Of a stretch of DNA of 64,000 nt, positions 26,356-35,137 are shown piece after piece (within the stretch, counting starts at the first letter, position 1; every line of letters begins with the position of its first letter). The DNA is taken from contig NZ_CP045740.1 of assembly GCF_009650765.1 (NCBI RefSeq), forward strand, positions 1-64,000, read 5' to 3'. The position numbers were made by a program, and so were the translations under genes. This DNA is from Streptomyces sp. SUK 48 (GTDB lineage Bacteria; Actinomycetota; Actinomycetes; Streptomycetales; Streptomycetaceae). The notes beneath the pieces are model-generated. The model saw only the letters and a list, made by a program, of their open reading frames with translations, made no database searches and had not been told where the DNA came from.

Positions 26356-27672
26356 TCAGGAGGTGGAGGGCCGCTCACCGGCGGTGTCCGCGGTCCGCGG
26401 CCCCTCACCCAGCACACGGGCCTGTTCGAGGGTGGTGGCGGAACGCAGCGGCGAGAACATCAGCCAGAAGGAGACGCACAGGTACGAGGCCCCGACGATC
26501 CAGATGGCCCGGCCGGGCCCCAGCGCGTCGGCCAGCGCCCCACCGGCGAAGGCACCGAGCGGCAGCGTCCCGAGGGCCACCAGCCGGTAGCTCGCCGTGA
26601 CCGCGCCCAACTGGTCCTCCGGCGGGATGGTCTGGCGCAGGCTCACCGCGAAGACGTTGAAGAGCGCCACCCCGAAGCCGTTCACGACGAAGGCGAGGGC
26701 GAAGAGGGTCACCAGGACGACGGTACCGAGGTCGAAGACCGCGACGGCGGGGACGAGGAGCAGGCCCACGGCGGCCAGGACCACGCCCCAGGTGAGCGCC
26801 CTGCCCACGGTGAACCGGGCGCCGATGCGAGCGGCCACCAGCGAGCCGACCAGCGCGCCGACGCTGCCGATGCCGATGGCCACGCCGATGGTGGTGCCGT
26901 CGAGGCCCAGCTCGCGGACGGCGAAGATCAGGAAGACGGTCAGGAAGCACTGCTCGTGCAGGTTGGACAGGCCCGCCTGGGTGCACAGGTCGCGCAGGGG
27001 CCGCAGGGACCAGGTGTACCGCAGCCCCGATCCGATCGAGCGCAGTGCCGACTGCCGCGGCACCCCGGGGGCCTTGACGCCGCGGAGGAGTGATCCGCTG
27101 AAGGCCGCGCCCGCGAAGAGCGCGGCGGTGACGGCGCAGGTGGGCGAGAGCCCCGTCCTTCCCACCAGGAAGCCCGCCGCCGAGGGGCCGGCGAGCTGAC
27201 TGATGGAGTAGGTGGCCTGGTGCAGTCCGTTGGCCGAGGAGATGGCGTCCATCGGGACGATCTTGGGGAGGATGGACTGGTAGGCCACCTCGTAGAAGAC
27301 GGTGGCCGTGCCGATGACCGCGGCGGCCGCCACGACCTGGGTGGCCGTCAGCCCCCCGGCGGCCTGGGCGAGGCCGAGGAGCCCCAGCGCGGCGCCCCGG
27401 ACCAGGCTGGTGAGCACCAGCGTACGGCGGGGCGGGTAGCGGTCGACCACCATCCCGGCGACCAGCGACAGCAGGACGACCGGGACGAACTGCACGGCGG
27501 AGATGAGGCCCACCTCGGTACCGCTAGCGTGCAGGGCGGTCACCGCGACCAGCGGGAGCAGGAAGTTGGTCAGCTGGGCCCCGAAGTGGGCGGCGGACTC
27601 CCCTGTCCATACGTTTCGGAAATCCCTGTTCTTCTTGAGGAGAACTCGGATTTCGTCGTCTAGGATCGCCAT
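26356..27672 (-). CDS. MFS transporter (MFS_3/enterobactin-exporter type)
   Basis: 438 residues, about 12 helices. FRNVWTGESAAHFGAQLTNFLLPLVAV opens helix 1; VVDRYPPRRTLVLTSL is the motif-A loop; IWIVGASYLCVSFWLMFSPLR is near the C-terminus. Homologues export siderophores and antibiotics. ATG 27672 has AAGGAC 3 nt before it. It is divergent from the PhyH-type oxygenase (112-bp gap) and 64 bp upstream of the ATP-grasp gene; a likely exporter of the cluster B product. Confidence 0.9.
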   Translation of the reverse strand: MAILDDEIRVLLKKNRDFRNVWTGESAAHFGAQLTNFLLPLVAVTALHASGTEVGLISAVQFVPVVLLSLVAGMVVDRYPPRRTLVLTSLVRGAALGLLGLAQAAGGLTATQVVAAAAVIGTATVFYEVAYQSILPKIVPMDAISSANGLHQATYSISQLAGPSAAGFLVGRTGLSPTCAVTAALFAGAAFSGSLLRGVKAPGVPRQSALRSIGSGLRYTWSLRPLRDLCTQAGLSNLHEQCFLTVFLIFAVRELGLDGTTIGVAIGIGSVGALVGSLVAARIGARFTVGRALTWGVVLAAVGLLLVPAVAVFDLGTVVLVTLFALAFVVNGFGVALFNVFAVSLRQTIPPEDQLGAVTASYRLVALGTLPLGAFAGGALADALGPGRAIWIVGASYLCVSFWLMFSPLRSATTLEQARVLGEGPRTADTAGERPSTS

Positions 27673-27784
27673 CTCGTCCTTCGATCGCACCAATTTGAAA
27701 ATGAACCTAGCACACGCCTCACCCATACGCTAGAGTGCGTTGCGGACCGACGGTTCGACAGACGTCCAGAGAGACGAGGATACG

Positions 27785-28684
27785 GTGTCGGAATATTCGG
27801 TATTGACAGAGGAAGAATTAAAGCTGCTGCCGTCGGACGAGGATGTCCTGCGCTACGAGAAAACCGGCTGGTATCTTTCGCAGAAGCTGCTCAGCGACGC
27901 GGAGACCGAAGCTCTGACCGAGGCCAGCGAGCGCTTCTACGCAGGTCAAAGGGGTCGCGAGCTACCTGTTCGACCGGACCGGCTGGCCGACTGGTCCGCC
28001 GCCGACGGCGAGATCCAGCGCAACAGCGACTACATTCATTACCGGGACGAGACCATCGCCGGAATTCTCCGTAAACCCCTCGTAGCGGCCGTGGCCGCGC
28101 GATTGGCGAGAACTCCGGAGATACGCACCTTCCAGGCGACTCTCATTTACAAGCCGGCGGCCCCGGAAGAAACGTCGAACATTGTCTCCTGGCATTTCGA
28201 CAAATACTTCTGGCCCACCTGCTCCTCCGACAACATGCTGACCGCCTTCATCCCTTTCCATGACTGCACGGAAGAGGCGGGCACCATCACGATGGTGCCG
28301 GGAAGCCATCGGTGGGAACGGCGTCACGGCGCCGAGCGACCGGCCGGCGATCCCGCCGACGTGGCCCGCGACTACCTGCTGGAGGGGGACGCGGAGCGCA
28401 ACGGCGCCACCGTCGAACGGGTGCCCGTGCACATACCGCGGGGTCATATGACCTTCCACCACTGCCTCCTGTACCACGGCAGCGGGCCCAACCGCAGTCC
28501 GCGCCCCCGCCGCGCGATCTCGTTCCACCTCCAGGACGGGTCCAACGCCTACCGGCACTACCGGGACTCCGACGGCCGCCAGCAGCCGTACAAGCACGAC
28601 GTCCTGGTACGGCGGACCCCGTCCGGCGAACCGGACTACGCGGACCCGGAGTTCTGCCCCACCCTCTGGCCCGCCGGGGGATGA
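27785..28684 (+). CDS. phytanoyl-CoA dioxygenase family (PhyH) oxygenase
   Basis: 299 residues. Fe(II)/2-oxoglutarate oxygenase: the HxD pair is in NIVSWHFDKYFWPT (His about 137, Asp about 139) and the distal region GHMTFHHCLLYHGSGPNRS with PRRAISFHLQ supplies the third His and the Arg that binds 2-oxoglutarate. Such enzymes hydroxylate unactivated carbons in many natural products. GTG 27785 is chosen for its GAGG site 5 nt upstream; a TTG at 27740 would add 15 residues. It is the only + strand gene of cluster B before the ECF genes. Codon use in the first 150 codons is slightly AT-richer than its neighbours. Confidence 0.9.
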   Translation: MSEYSVLTEEELKLLPSDEDVLRYEKTGWYLSQKLLSDAETEALTEASERFYAGQRGRELPVRPDRLADWSAADGEIQRNSDYIHYRDETIAGILRKPLVAAVAARLARTPEIRTFQATLIYKPAAPEETSNIVSWHFDKYFWPTCSSDNMLTAFIPFHDCTEEAGTITMVPGSHRWERRHGAERPAGDPADVARDYLLEGDAERNGATVERVPVHIPRGHMTFHHCLLYHGSGPNRSPRPRRAISFHLQDGSNAYRHYRDSDGRQQPYKHDVLVRRTPSGEPDYADPEFCPTLWPAGG

Positions 28685-28691
28685 GGGCTCC

Positions 28692-28722
28692 GGCCCCGGG
28701 ACCCGCGCGGGTCCCGGGGGCC
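28692..28722. terminator. bidirectional terminator between convergent PhyH and acyltransferase genes
   Basis: ggccccgggaccc and gggtcccgggggcc pair around a gcgc loop, giving a stem of about 13 bp with one bulge. It lies 8 bp after the PhyH stop and 63 bp before the end of the convergent gene. Confidence 0.7.
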
Positions 28723-28785
28723 GAGGCTCGCCCGGGGTGCCGTACCGGTCGGCAGCGCGTCACCCCGGGAAGTCCGTCGTACGGG

Positions 28786-29904
28786 TCACAGCGGGGTGAT
28801 CCGGCCGAGCTCCCACTCCTCCTCGTCCATTCCGCCGCCGGCCTCGGCCCGCAGCGAGTCGGCGAGGGCCTGGTCGGCGGCGGTGTCGCGGGTCAGTCCC
28901 GCGCCCCGGACCAGCGGCAGCGGCAGCACCGCCGCCCAGACCGGATGGAGCCGCGCCCCGCGCCTGACCTTGGCCTCCACCGCCGACAGGCCCAGATGCA
29001 GGGTGTCGAGTCGGCGCCGCTCCATGTGCCGCAGCGGGCCGTAGTACACGGCGTTGAAGTACTCGTAGGCGCCCCGGGTCCGGGTGTAGTCGAACCCGGC
29101 CACCCGGGCGTAGAGCATCTCCCGCCAGGCGAAGGCGACATGCCCGCCGACCAGACCGCCCTCCTCGTCGACGACACGGAAGACCGTGCTGAGGCCGTCG
29201 AGGTGCTCGGCCTGGACCTTGAGGAACGCCCGGATCTCCGCCAGGTCCAGGGACGCGTCGTACCGGTCCATGGTCTGGCCGATCAGCGGCGCCAGTTCGT
29301 CCACGCACTCCGACAGGGGTGCCGTCGCAAGCGAGAGCCCGGCCTGTTCGAACTTGCGCACCTCGTAGTCACGTTTGCGGACGTTGTGTCCGAGCAGTCG
29401 GCGGTACGACTCGAAGGTGCCCTCCTCGTTGTGGATCACGGCCTCGGCGCTGCGCAGCTGTGCCCGGACCGGGAACAGAGCGGCGAGCGACCGCAGGCTG
29501 TCGGTGGTGAGGAAGTCGAAGAGGAGGGCGTCGCGGCCGAGCCGGGCGGCGTGCTCCGCCAGGCCCTCGACCAACTCGGCCAGGGCGACCCGCCGTTCCG
29601 CCTCCGCTCCGGCGAGCAGGAATTCGTTGTGGTAGCCGGTGCGGGTGCCGACGCGCAGGACCGCACGGTCGGCGGCGACCGGCGGAAGGGGCGGGGCGTT
29701 CCTCGCGGGGAAGTCGTAGGACGGCGTGGCGGCGAGCAGCCTGCCGTCCGAGGACACCACGGTGTAGGTGGCCGCGGCGAAGTCGGGGCGCTCCTGCCCG
29801 GCGAGCCAGCCGTGGCTCTGGTAGAAGCAGGAGGCGGGCACCAGGGAGTCCCAGGTGTCGCGTGCGATCTCGCCGATCGATGTCAGATGCCTGGTCTCGG
29901 TCAT
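28786..29904 (-). CDS. FemAB/BioF2-like acyltransferase 1 (GNAT fold)
   Basis: 372 residues of the FemAB-like/PF04339 'peptidoglycan biosynthesis/recognition' group, which joins acyl or aminoacyl groups to amines. N-terminus WDSLVPASCFYQSHGWLAGQE, middle FESYRRLLGHNVRKRDYEVRKF, C-terminal GNAT core MLYARVAGFDYTRTRGAYEYFN, then LDTLHLGLSAVEAKVRRGA. It is clearly related to the next gene upstream (shared LYARVAGFDY...YFN...HLGL..EAK..RGA). Start ATG 29904 lies 49 bp after the upstream stop; ATG 29925 is possible. The end stops at the convergent terminator. The acyl donor (aminoacyl-tRNA, acyl-CoA or ACP) is unknown. Confidence 0.8.
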   Translation of the reverse strand: MTETRHLTSIGEIARDTWDSLVPASCFYQSHGWLAGQERPDFAAATYTVVSSDGRLLAATPSYDFPARNAPPLPPVAADRAVLRVGTRTGYHNEFLLAGAEAERRVALAELVEGLAEHAARLGRDALLFDFLTTDSLRSLAALFPVRAQLRSAEAVIHNEEGTFESYRRLLGHNVRKRDYEVRKFEQAGLSLATAPLSECVDELAPLIGQTMDRYDASLDLAEIRAFLKVQAEHLDGLSTVFRVVDEEGGLVGGHVAFAWREMLYARVAGFDYTRTRGAYEYFNAVYYGPLRHMERRRLDTLHLGLSAVEAKVRRGARLHPVWAAVLPLPLVRGAGLTRDTAADQALADSLRAEAGGGMDEEEWELGRITPL

Positions 29905-29953
29905 GGCCGGGGCCTCCTCGCGCATCGTCCGGTCCGCGGCGCGGTACGCGTTT

Positions 29954-31123
29954 TCACAGCTGCCAGTCCTTCGTGTCGACGCCGCCCACCACGTGCCGCG
30001 CGTACGCGGCCCCGAACGCCTCGGTCTCCTCGCGGTTGCGTTCCCGCACGGCGTCCGGGTCGGCCCCGAGGGGCCGGTCCACGCCCACGAGCACCGTGTA
30101 CAGGGGCACCGGCTGGGCACCCCGGCTCAGCTTGGCCTCGAAGGTGCCGAGTCCGAGGTGGATGGCCCGGGTGGACCGGCCCGTCCCCTGCGCGATGGGG
30201 TGGTAGACGACCAGGTTGAAGTAGTCCGCCTTGTTCTCGTAGCCGTAGTCGAAACCGGCCACCCGGGCGTACAGCATGTCCTGGTGGCGGTAGCGCAGGG
30301 CGAAGCCGACGGGGTTCTCGCCCTCCTCGGCCAGCAGCAGGGTGCTGCGCTCCCCCAGGTGCCGTCCCTGCCTGCCGTAGACCTCCGCCGCCTTGGCGAC
30401 CCCGTAGTCATGGCCGTGCTTGCGCATCAGCGCGCTGTTGAGGGGGGCGATGCGCTCCACGACCTCGGGCAGCGCCACCTCGCGCACGGTGCGCCCACTC
30501 TCGCGGAAGGTGCGCACCTCACGGCGGGCACGGGGGCGCCGTTTCGCGGGGAGCCACGCGTAGTAGTCCTCCAGGTCGTCCCAGAGGCCGACCGGGAGCA
30601 CCGTCTCCACGTCGTGGAAGAGGACGACGGCATCCTCGTGGGCTCGGGCGAGATCGAGCGCGTCCTCGCGGGGAAGGTAGTAGTAGGCGAGGACGGACGC
30701 CTCCGCCTTCTCGGCGAAGGCCAGGGCCTCGGCCGTCAGGGCCTCGACGGCCGCCGCCCGCCGCTCGGGCCCGGCGTCCGGGTGGTGGACGACCTGGCCC
30801 CGGAACTCGGACCAGCCCGCCCCGATCGCCAGGGGCCGCGAGGCGACCGCCGCGTGGCGCTCCTCGTCGACGAGTCCGGCGAGCAGATCGGCCGGCGTGT
30901 AGAGCGCGTGCGGGGGCCGGGCGAACGCGTAGACCTCGAGCCCTGCCGCCATGGCGCCCTGGGCGTCATGGGCCGTGACGCGCCGGGCCCGTGCCCCGGA
31001 CGGAAGCTCTTCCTCACGTACGCCCTGGAAGCCCGCGGTCGAGTAGATGGTGGACCCGGACGTGAGAGAGTCCCAGTCGGCGCCGGGCAGCGCGCCGACT
31101 GTGTCGTAGGTGCGGACATCCAT
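29954..31123 (-). CDS. FemAB/BioF2-like acyltransferase 2 (GNAT fold)
   Basis: 389 residues, paralogue of the previous entry. WDSLTSGSTIYSTAGFQGVR at the N-terminus, VREVALPEVVERIAPLNSALMRKHG in the middle, and the conserved MLYARVAGFDYGYENKADYFNLVVYHP, AIHLGLGTFEAKLSRGAQ near the end. ATG 31123 has GGGAG 6 nt upstream. Two such enzymes in tandem suggest two successive acylations or aminoacylations of one scaffold, as seen for FemAB-type enzymes in some peptidyl-nucleoside pathways (an analogy, not an identification). Confidence 0.8.
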   Translation of the reverse strand: MDVRTYDTVGALPGADWDSLTSGSTIYSTAGFQGVREEELPSGARARRVTAHDAQGAMAAGLEVYAFARPPHALYTPADLLAGLVDEERHAAVASRPLAIGAGWSEFRGQVVHHPDAGPERRAAAVEALTAEALAFAEKAEASVLAYYYLPREDALDLARAHEDAVVLFHDVETVLPVGLWDDLEDYYAWLPAKRRPRARREVRTFRESGRTVREVALPEVVERIAPLNSALMRKHGHDYGVAKAAEVYGRQGRHLGERSTLLLAEEGENPVGFALRYRHQDMLYARVAGFDYGYENKADYFNLVVYHPIAQGTGRSTRAIHLGLGTFEAKLSRGAQPVPLYTVLVGVDRPLGADPDAVRERNREETEAFGAAYARHVVGGVDTKDWQL

Positions 31124-31173
31124 GGGTAACTCCCGACATTGACAAAAGGGTTGGTGCATCGGCCTGGAGAGGA

Positions 31174-31725
31174 TCACCGGGGGATCCGGCCGACGAGGTC
31201 GCGTACGTCGCCGCCGCGGAACCGGACGAGGCGCACGCCGGATCTCGCCAGGCGTGCGAACAGCTCCTGGTTGGCGCGCTGTTGGTCCGCCCGCACCTTG
31301 AGGGCGTACCAGAGGATCGAGCGGGGGCCGACGACGGTCCACAGGGTTTCCCGGGTACCGCCCCAGAGCCTCTCCCGGCGTATCCAGCGGCGCAGGGTGC
31401 GGCGCAGCAGCCTGGGCCAGGCCAGGCGCAGCGGCGGGTCGACCCAGACCACGCAGTCGGCGGTGTGCGCGTAGGCCGCGACGGCGGCGGGGAACTGGCC
31501 GTCCACCACCCAGCGTTCGCCCTCGAGTGCCTTGCCGACCTCGGCGAGGAACTCCTCCTCCGGCACCGGTGTCCACTCGGGTCCCCAGAACAGGGCGTCC
31601 AGGCAGACCGGGGGCGCCTCGGACCCCGTCAGCAGTCCGGCGAGGGTCGACTTGCCGCAGCCCGGGCCGCCGACTATCCATATCTTCCCCGCCGGTGGGC
31701 CGCCGGAAGGGTTCTCTTCACTCAC
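31174..31725 (-). CDS. P-loop kinase-like protein (adenylate kinase/FlaR type)
   Basis: 183 residues. Walker A GGPGCGKST at residues 19-27, followed by CLDALFWGPEWTPVPEEEF and WVVDGQFPAA, then ADCVVWVDPPLRLAWPRLLRRTLRRWIRRE, the layout of DNA-topology-modulation FlaR/adenylate-kinase-related proteins. It probably phosphorylates a small molecule or nucleotide. GTG 31725 is chosen because it overlaps the TGA of the upstream HAD gene (GTGA); an ATG at 31746 exists. Pairing with a phosphatase suggests phosphorylation control of an intermediate. Confidence 0.75.
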   Translation of the reverse strand: MSEENPSGGPPAGKIWIVGGPGCGKSTLAGLLTGSEAPPVCLDALFWGPEWTPVPEEEFLAEVGKALEGERWVVDGQFPAAVAAYAHTADCVVWVDPPLRLAWPRLLRRTLRRWIRRERLWGGTRETLWTVVGPRSILWYALKVRADQQRANQELFARLARSGVRLVRFRGGDVRDLVGRIPR

Positions 31726-32534
31726 AGCAGGTTCCTCTCCACCCACATGGCCACCCCGTCCTCGTCGTGGGAGGCCGTCAGTTCCGTCGCCGAAGACCGT
31801 ACGTCAGAAACGGCGTTGGCCATGGCCACCCCCCTGGCGGCCGCGCGCAGCAGGCTCAGGTCGTTGGGCGCGTCGCCGAAGGCGACGACGGCGCTCCAGT
31901 CGAGACCCCGGGTGCCGAGGAGCCATGAGACGGCCGACCGTTTGTCGGCCCCCGGCGCCGAGACCTCGACCAGTCCGGCGTCCGAGGAGGTCCAGCCGAG
32001 ACCGGCGGGTGCGAGGAGGGCGGGCGGGGGCGGGTCGGCGCGCAGGGCCATGAGGCAGAGGACGTCCTCGTCGTCCGGCACCTGGCCGACCCGGGGCGCG
32101 TCGGCTCCCCCGCTGCTGAGGACGTCCGGCCAGTCGGGTCCGAGCAGCCGCCCGGAGGGGCGGTCCAGAGCCCAGGGCACCGGGCCGAGGAGGGTGAGCG
32201 CCTCGCGCACCCGGGCCGGTGCCATGGCGCGGACCCGCCGCGGCCGGGGGTCGTCCAGATCGCCGGTGACGGCGCCGTTCGAGGAGACGAGGGACGCGCC
32301 CAGGCCGCGCAGCGGCAGCAGCACCTGCCGGGCGGACCAGGCGGGCCGGGCGGTGGCGAGGACCAGATGCACGCCGGCCGCCACGGCCGCGGTGAGGGCC
32401 TGGGCGGTGCGCTCGCCGACCTCGTGGTCCGCGTTCAGGAGGGTGCCGTCCAGGTCCGAGACGACGACCGCCGGGCGGGCGCCCCCGGGAAGCTGGGGGC
32501 GCCCGCCGGTCCGTGCGAGGTCCGTGGAGGTCAC
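31722..32534 (-). CDS. Cof-type HAD phosphatase
   Basis: 270 residues. HAD motif I SDLDGTLLN (Asp27/Asp29), motif II region LATARPAWSARQ, then GADKRSAVSWLLG (Lys, motif III) and VVAFGDAPNDLSLLRAA (motif IV), with a type IIB cap in between, as in Cof phosphatases acting on sugar or pyridoxal phosphates and on HMP-PP. GTG 32534 overlaps the methyltransferase stop. In cluster B it would dephosphorylate a nucleotide intermediate. Confidence 0.85.
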   Translation of the reverse strand: MTSTDLARTGGRPQLPGGARPAVVVSDLDGTLLNADHEVGERTAQALTAAVAAGVHLVLATARPAWSARQVLLPLRGLGASLVSSNGAVTGDLDDPRPRRVRAMAPARVREALTLLGPVPWALDRPSGRLLGPDWPDVLSSGGADAPRVGQVPDDEDVLCLMALRADPPPPALLAPAGLGWTSSDAGLVEVSAPGADKRSAVSWLLGTRGLDWSAVVAFGDAPNDLSLLRAAARGVAMANAVSDVRSSATELTASHDEDGVAMWVERNLL

Positions 32535-33253
32535 GGGGCCGGTTCGGGGGTGGTGGGCAGCGGCATGCGGTGCACGATGGCGGCGGCGTATCGGTGGTAG
32601 TGCCATTCTTCGTAGCCGAGGTGGCTCTCGCCGCGGATGCCGAGGTCGGCGTTCTCGAAGAGCTGCCAGCCGGGACGGTCGACGATGGTGTCCATCCCCT
32701 CCCTGGGCGGGTAGTAACCGCACCGGCGCTCCTCGTCGTTGAGCCCGATCAGGTACTCGCCGAAGAAGATGCCGCCCGGGGCGACCATGTCCATCGCGTG
32801 GTGGATGAGCGCTTCCAGGGTGTGCGCCCGGTTGGGGGGCATCGACCACAGGCCGCTGCCCATCACCAGCTGGAAGTCGCCCGAGGCCGGGAGGGTCATG
32901 TAGTCCTGCTCAACGATGACGCAGTCGTCGGTGAGGCCCTCGGAGGCAAGCCGCTGCCGGAGGCCGACGACCTCGTGGTGGCCGTCGACCAGGTCGAACT
33001 CGCCCCCGTTCAGGAAGAGCGCGTCGGTCTCGACACCGACGACCTCCCAGCCGGCGCGGAGCAGGGGAAGGGCGAACTTGCCGTCCGAGGCGCCGAGCAC
33101 GCAGGCCCTCGGGCGGACCCGGCGGGCGTACTCGCCCAGCGGGATGTAGCGGGCGAGCGCGGGGAAGTACGAGTAGTACGGCCCCCAGTAGCTCTTCTCG
33201 TCGACGTCCAGCACATGGTCTTTCAAGGGAATCCTTCCGCTGGTGGGCGTCAT
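32531..33253 (-). CDS. SAM-dependent methyltransferase
   Basis: 240 residues. Class I methyltransferase: SAM-binding loop RACVLGASDGKFALPLLRAGWEVVGVE (about residues 48-74), acidic end of strand 2, then YMTLPASGDFQLVMGSGLWSM and MVAPGGIFFGEYLIG. The N-terminus SYWGPYYSYFPALARYIP is unusual. ATG 33253 overlaps the TGA of the radical SAM gene (ATGA). Target atom unknown; O- or N-methylation of the cluster B scaffold is likely. Confidence 0.8.
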   Translation of the reverse strand: MTPTSGRIPLKDHVLDVDEKSYWGPYYSYFPALARYIPLGEYARRVRPRACVLGASDGKFALPLLRAGWEVVGVETDALFLNGGEFDLVDGHHEVVGLRQRLASEGLTDDCVIVEQDYMTLPASGDFQLVMGSGLWSMPPNRAHTLEALIHHAMDMVAPGGIFFGEYLIGLNDEERRCGYYPPREGMDTIVDRPGWQLFENADLGIRGESHLGYEEWHYHRYAAAIVHRMPLPTTPEPAP

Positions 33254-34116
33254 GCGCCTACGGGGGTCGCCGACTCGGCGGCGCTGTTGCGGGTGCTGCC
33301 CCAGCGCTTGGCCGAGACCTCGTGGATGAACCAGATGTCGTCCTCGTCCAGGAGCCGGGAGACCACTTCGGGGTACGCCTCTTCGAAGTACGTGTAGGGC
33401 GGCCGGTTGTCCTTGCGCGAGTGGTAGTCGAGCCGGTCCTGCCCGTGTGCCGCGGTGATGGCGGTGCCGGGGTGGTAGGTGAGGATGTTGGGGCTGGCCA
33501 TGACGAGCAGTCCGTCGTCGATGAGCCGGCCTATCTCCTCGATCGTCTCCTCGATGGAGTCGCGGTTCTCGCCGTCGAGTCCGAACAGGACGGAGCTGCC
33601 GACGCGGATCCCGTGGTCCCTGATGGTGCTCAGGGCTTCCCGTACCTTGCTCACCCATGCCTCGGGGTTGCGGCGCAGCAGGTTCTTGCCGACGTTGCGC
33701 ATGACCTGCTGGGCCATGCTCTCGATGCCGATGTAGACGTAGGTGCAGCCGTTCTCCCGCATGAGGTCGAGGGCCTCGTGGACCTCCTGCGCCTTGGCAC
33801 GGTTGAGGACGACGTCCACGGTGAGCTGTGCGCCCCACTCGAACGACCGTGACTGCGGATTGCGGGCGCGCAGGCGTGCCAGGTCGTGGCAGAAGTCGGT
33901 GATGGCCTTCCAGTTGCCGCCCCAGAAGACGGGGTCGTCGAAGAAGGCGGCTTCCGTTCCCCAGTCGACCAGTTGCTCGATGCGCTGGGCGACGTGCTCG
34001 GTCTCGGACACCGCGAAGCGTGTGGGTCGCTTGGAGACCTGGATGCTCTCGGAGCAGAAGGTGCACTTGAAGGGGCAGGCGTCCAGTGTCATCACATGGG
34101 CGGTCCGGCTGCCCAC
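33250..34116 (-). CDS. radical SAM core of a B12-type radical SAM enzyme (3' part, frameshifted from upstream)
   Basis: 288 residues from GTG 34116. The [4Fe-4S] motif CPFKCTFC is near residues 14-21, followed by the TIM-barrel blocks AAFFDDPVFWGGNWKAI, CTYVYIGIESMAQQVMRNVG and VGSSVLFGLDGENRDSIEETIEEI. The GTG has no ribosome-binding site, and the preceding codons read HPRGQLPVGSRTAHVM, a direct continuation of the upstream protein in the next frame. One extra G in the ggg at about 34126-34133 would join the two into one enzyme of about 615 residues. Such enzymes methylate sp3 carbons or P, or catalyse ring rearrangements. Confidence 0.85.
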   Translation of the reverse strand: MGSRTAHVMTLDACPFKCTFCSESIQVSKRPTRFAVSETEHVAQRIEQLVDWGTEAAFFDDPVFWGGNWKAITDFCHDLARLRARNPQSRSFEWGAQLTVDVVLNRAKAQEVHEALDLMRENGCTYVYIGIESMAQQVMRNVGKNLLRRNPEAWVSKVREALSTIRDHGIRVGSSVLFGLDGENRDSIEETIEEIGRLIDDGLLVMASPNILTYHPGTAITAAHGQDRLDYHSRKDNRPPYTYFEEAYPEVVSRLLDEDDIWFIHEVSAKRWGSTRNSAAESATPVGA

Positions 34117-35114
34117 GGGGAGCTGCCCGCGCGGGTGAAGATCCCGAACCGGGCTCGCACGGAGAATGCCTGGTACGGCGAGGGGAGTTGCGACGCGTCG
34201 ATGCGCTCACCCCGCACGGGGACGAGCACGGCCTCGTCCGCCGTGAGGCCGACGATGTTGCCGGCCCCCTTGATCGTCCCGTCGTGGGCGGCGACGAGAT
34301 CGAGGGCGTCGAGGACCTCCTCGACGGAGGTGGTGCCTGATTCGGGGGTCATGACCAGTGCGACCGCGCGTAACAGCAGGTCGAGGAGGGGGGATCCGTC
34401 CCCCGCGACCACGAAGTCGACCACGGGCCGGGCGCGGCCGTCGCGGATGACTTCCACGGTGCTGCTCCAGGACAGGTCGGCCGTGCCGGTGGCGTCCTGG
34501 TAGCGGACGGTCTCGTCGGCGTGTCTGCCGCCGACGATCACCAGGCAGCCGGGGGCGTGCTCCTTGGCCAGTTCGGCCATCTCCAGCGCATAGCGGTGGC
34601 CGGCCGACACCGAGCTGAGCAGCAGCACCCTGGGGCGCAGTGCCCGGAGTTCGGTGATGAACGCCGTGCGGGCCACGTCGTCCCAGATGCGCGGGTCGAA
34701 GACATGGCCGTCGGTGGTACGGCTGTCCGCCACGAGCACGGAGCGGGGTCCGTCCTCGGCGAGGCGGTAGGCGTCGTCCGGGTAGCGACCCCAGTCGGCG
34801 GCCACGTCGTCCAGGGACGGCTGTTCGGGGAGCCCTCGCTCCAGGCGTGCGACGGACCGCTCGACGGTGAGGGAGAGCGCCGAGTAGAGGCACATGGGGT
34901 CGCCAGGGTAGGCGACCTCGCCGCCGCGGCTGGTGGCGACGGGGACCAGGGCGGCCATGATCGGGAAGAGGTAGGGGTCCCGGACCGGGTGGGGGGTGGG
35001 GTCAGCGGCCCGCTCGAAGAGCTCGCGGCGGCGGGAGAGGCGGTCGGCCAGCTCCTGCCGGGCGGTGGAGTCGGGACATCGCAGTTCCAGGGGGGTACGA
35101 ACCGTCAGTATCAC
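34092..35114 (-). CDS. cobalamin-binding N-terminal part of a B12-type radical SAM enzyme (5' part)
   Basis: 340 residues. The Rossmann-like B12-binding segment is RPRVLLLSSVSAGHRYALEMAE then CLVIVGGRHADETVRY, with FVVAGDGSPLLDLLLRAV (the usual 'vvGEGE.t...L' motif). It ends YQAFSVRARFGIF, exactly where B12-radical SAM proteins pass to the radical SAM core, then changes into a short out-of-frame tail and TGA. The DxHxxG motif of base-off cobalamin proteins is not seen. GTG 35114 lies 23 bp after the thymidylate-synthase-like gene. Its first 60 residues (RQELADRLSRRRELFERA) form a helical extension. Confidence 0.8.
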   Translation of the reverse strand: MILTVRTPLELRCPDSTARQELADRLSRRRELFERAADPTPHPVRDPYLFPIMAALVPVATSRGGEVAYPGDPMCLYSALSLTVERSVARLERGLPEQPSLDDVAADWGRYPDDAYRLAEDGPRSVLVADSRTTDGHVFDPRIWDDVARTAFITELRALRPRVLLLSSVSAGHRYALEMAELAKEHAPGCLVIVGGRHADETVRYQDATGTADLSWSSTVEVIRDGRARPVVDFVVAGDGSPLLDLLLRAVALVMTPESGTTSVEEVLDALDLVAAHDGTIKGAGNIVGLTADEAVLVPVRGERIDASQLPSPYQAFSVRARFGIFTRAGSSPWAAGPPM

Positions 35115-35137
35115 GTGGGGGCCTGCGATTCCGGTGA

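Noticed and set aside
28312..31129. Long + strand frames over the acyltransferase pair
   Set aside because: Complement of two genes with conserved GNAT/FemAB motifs.
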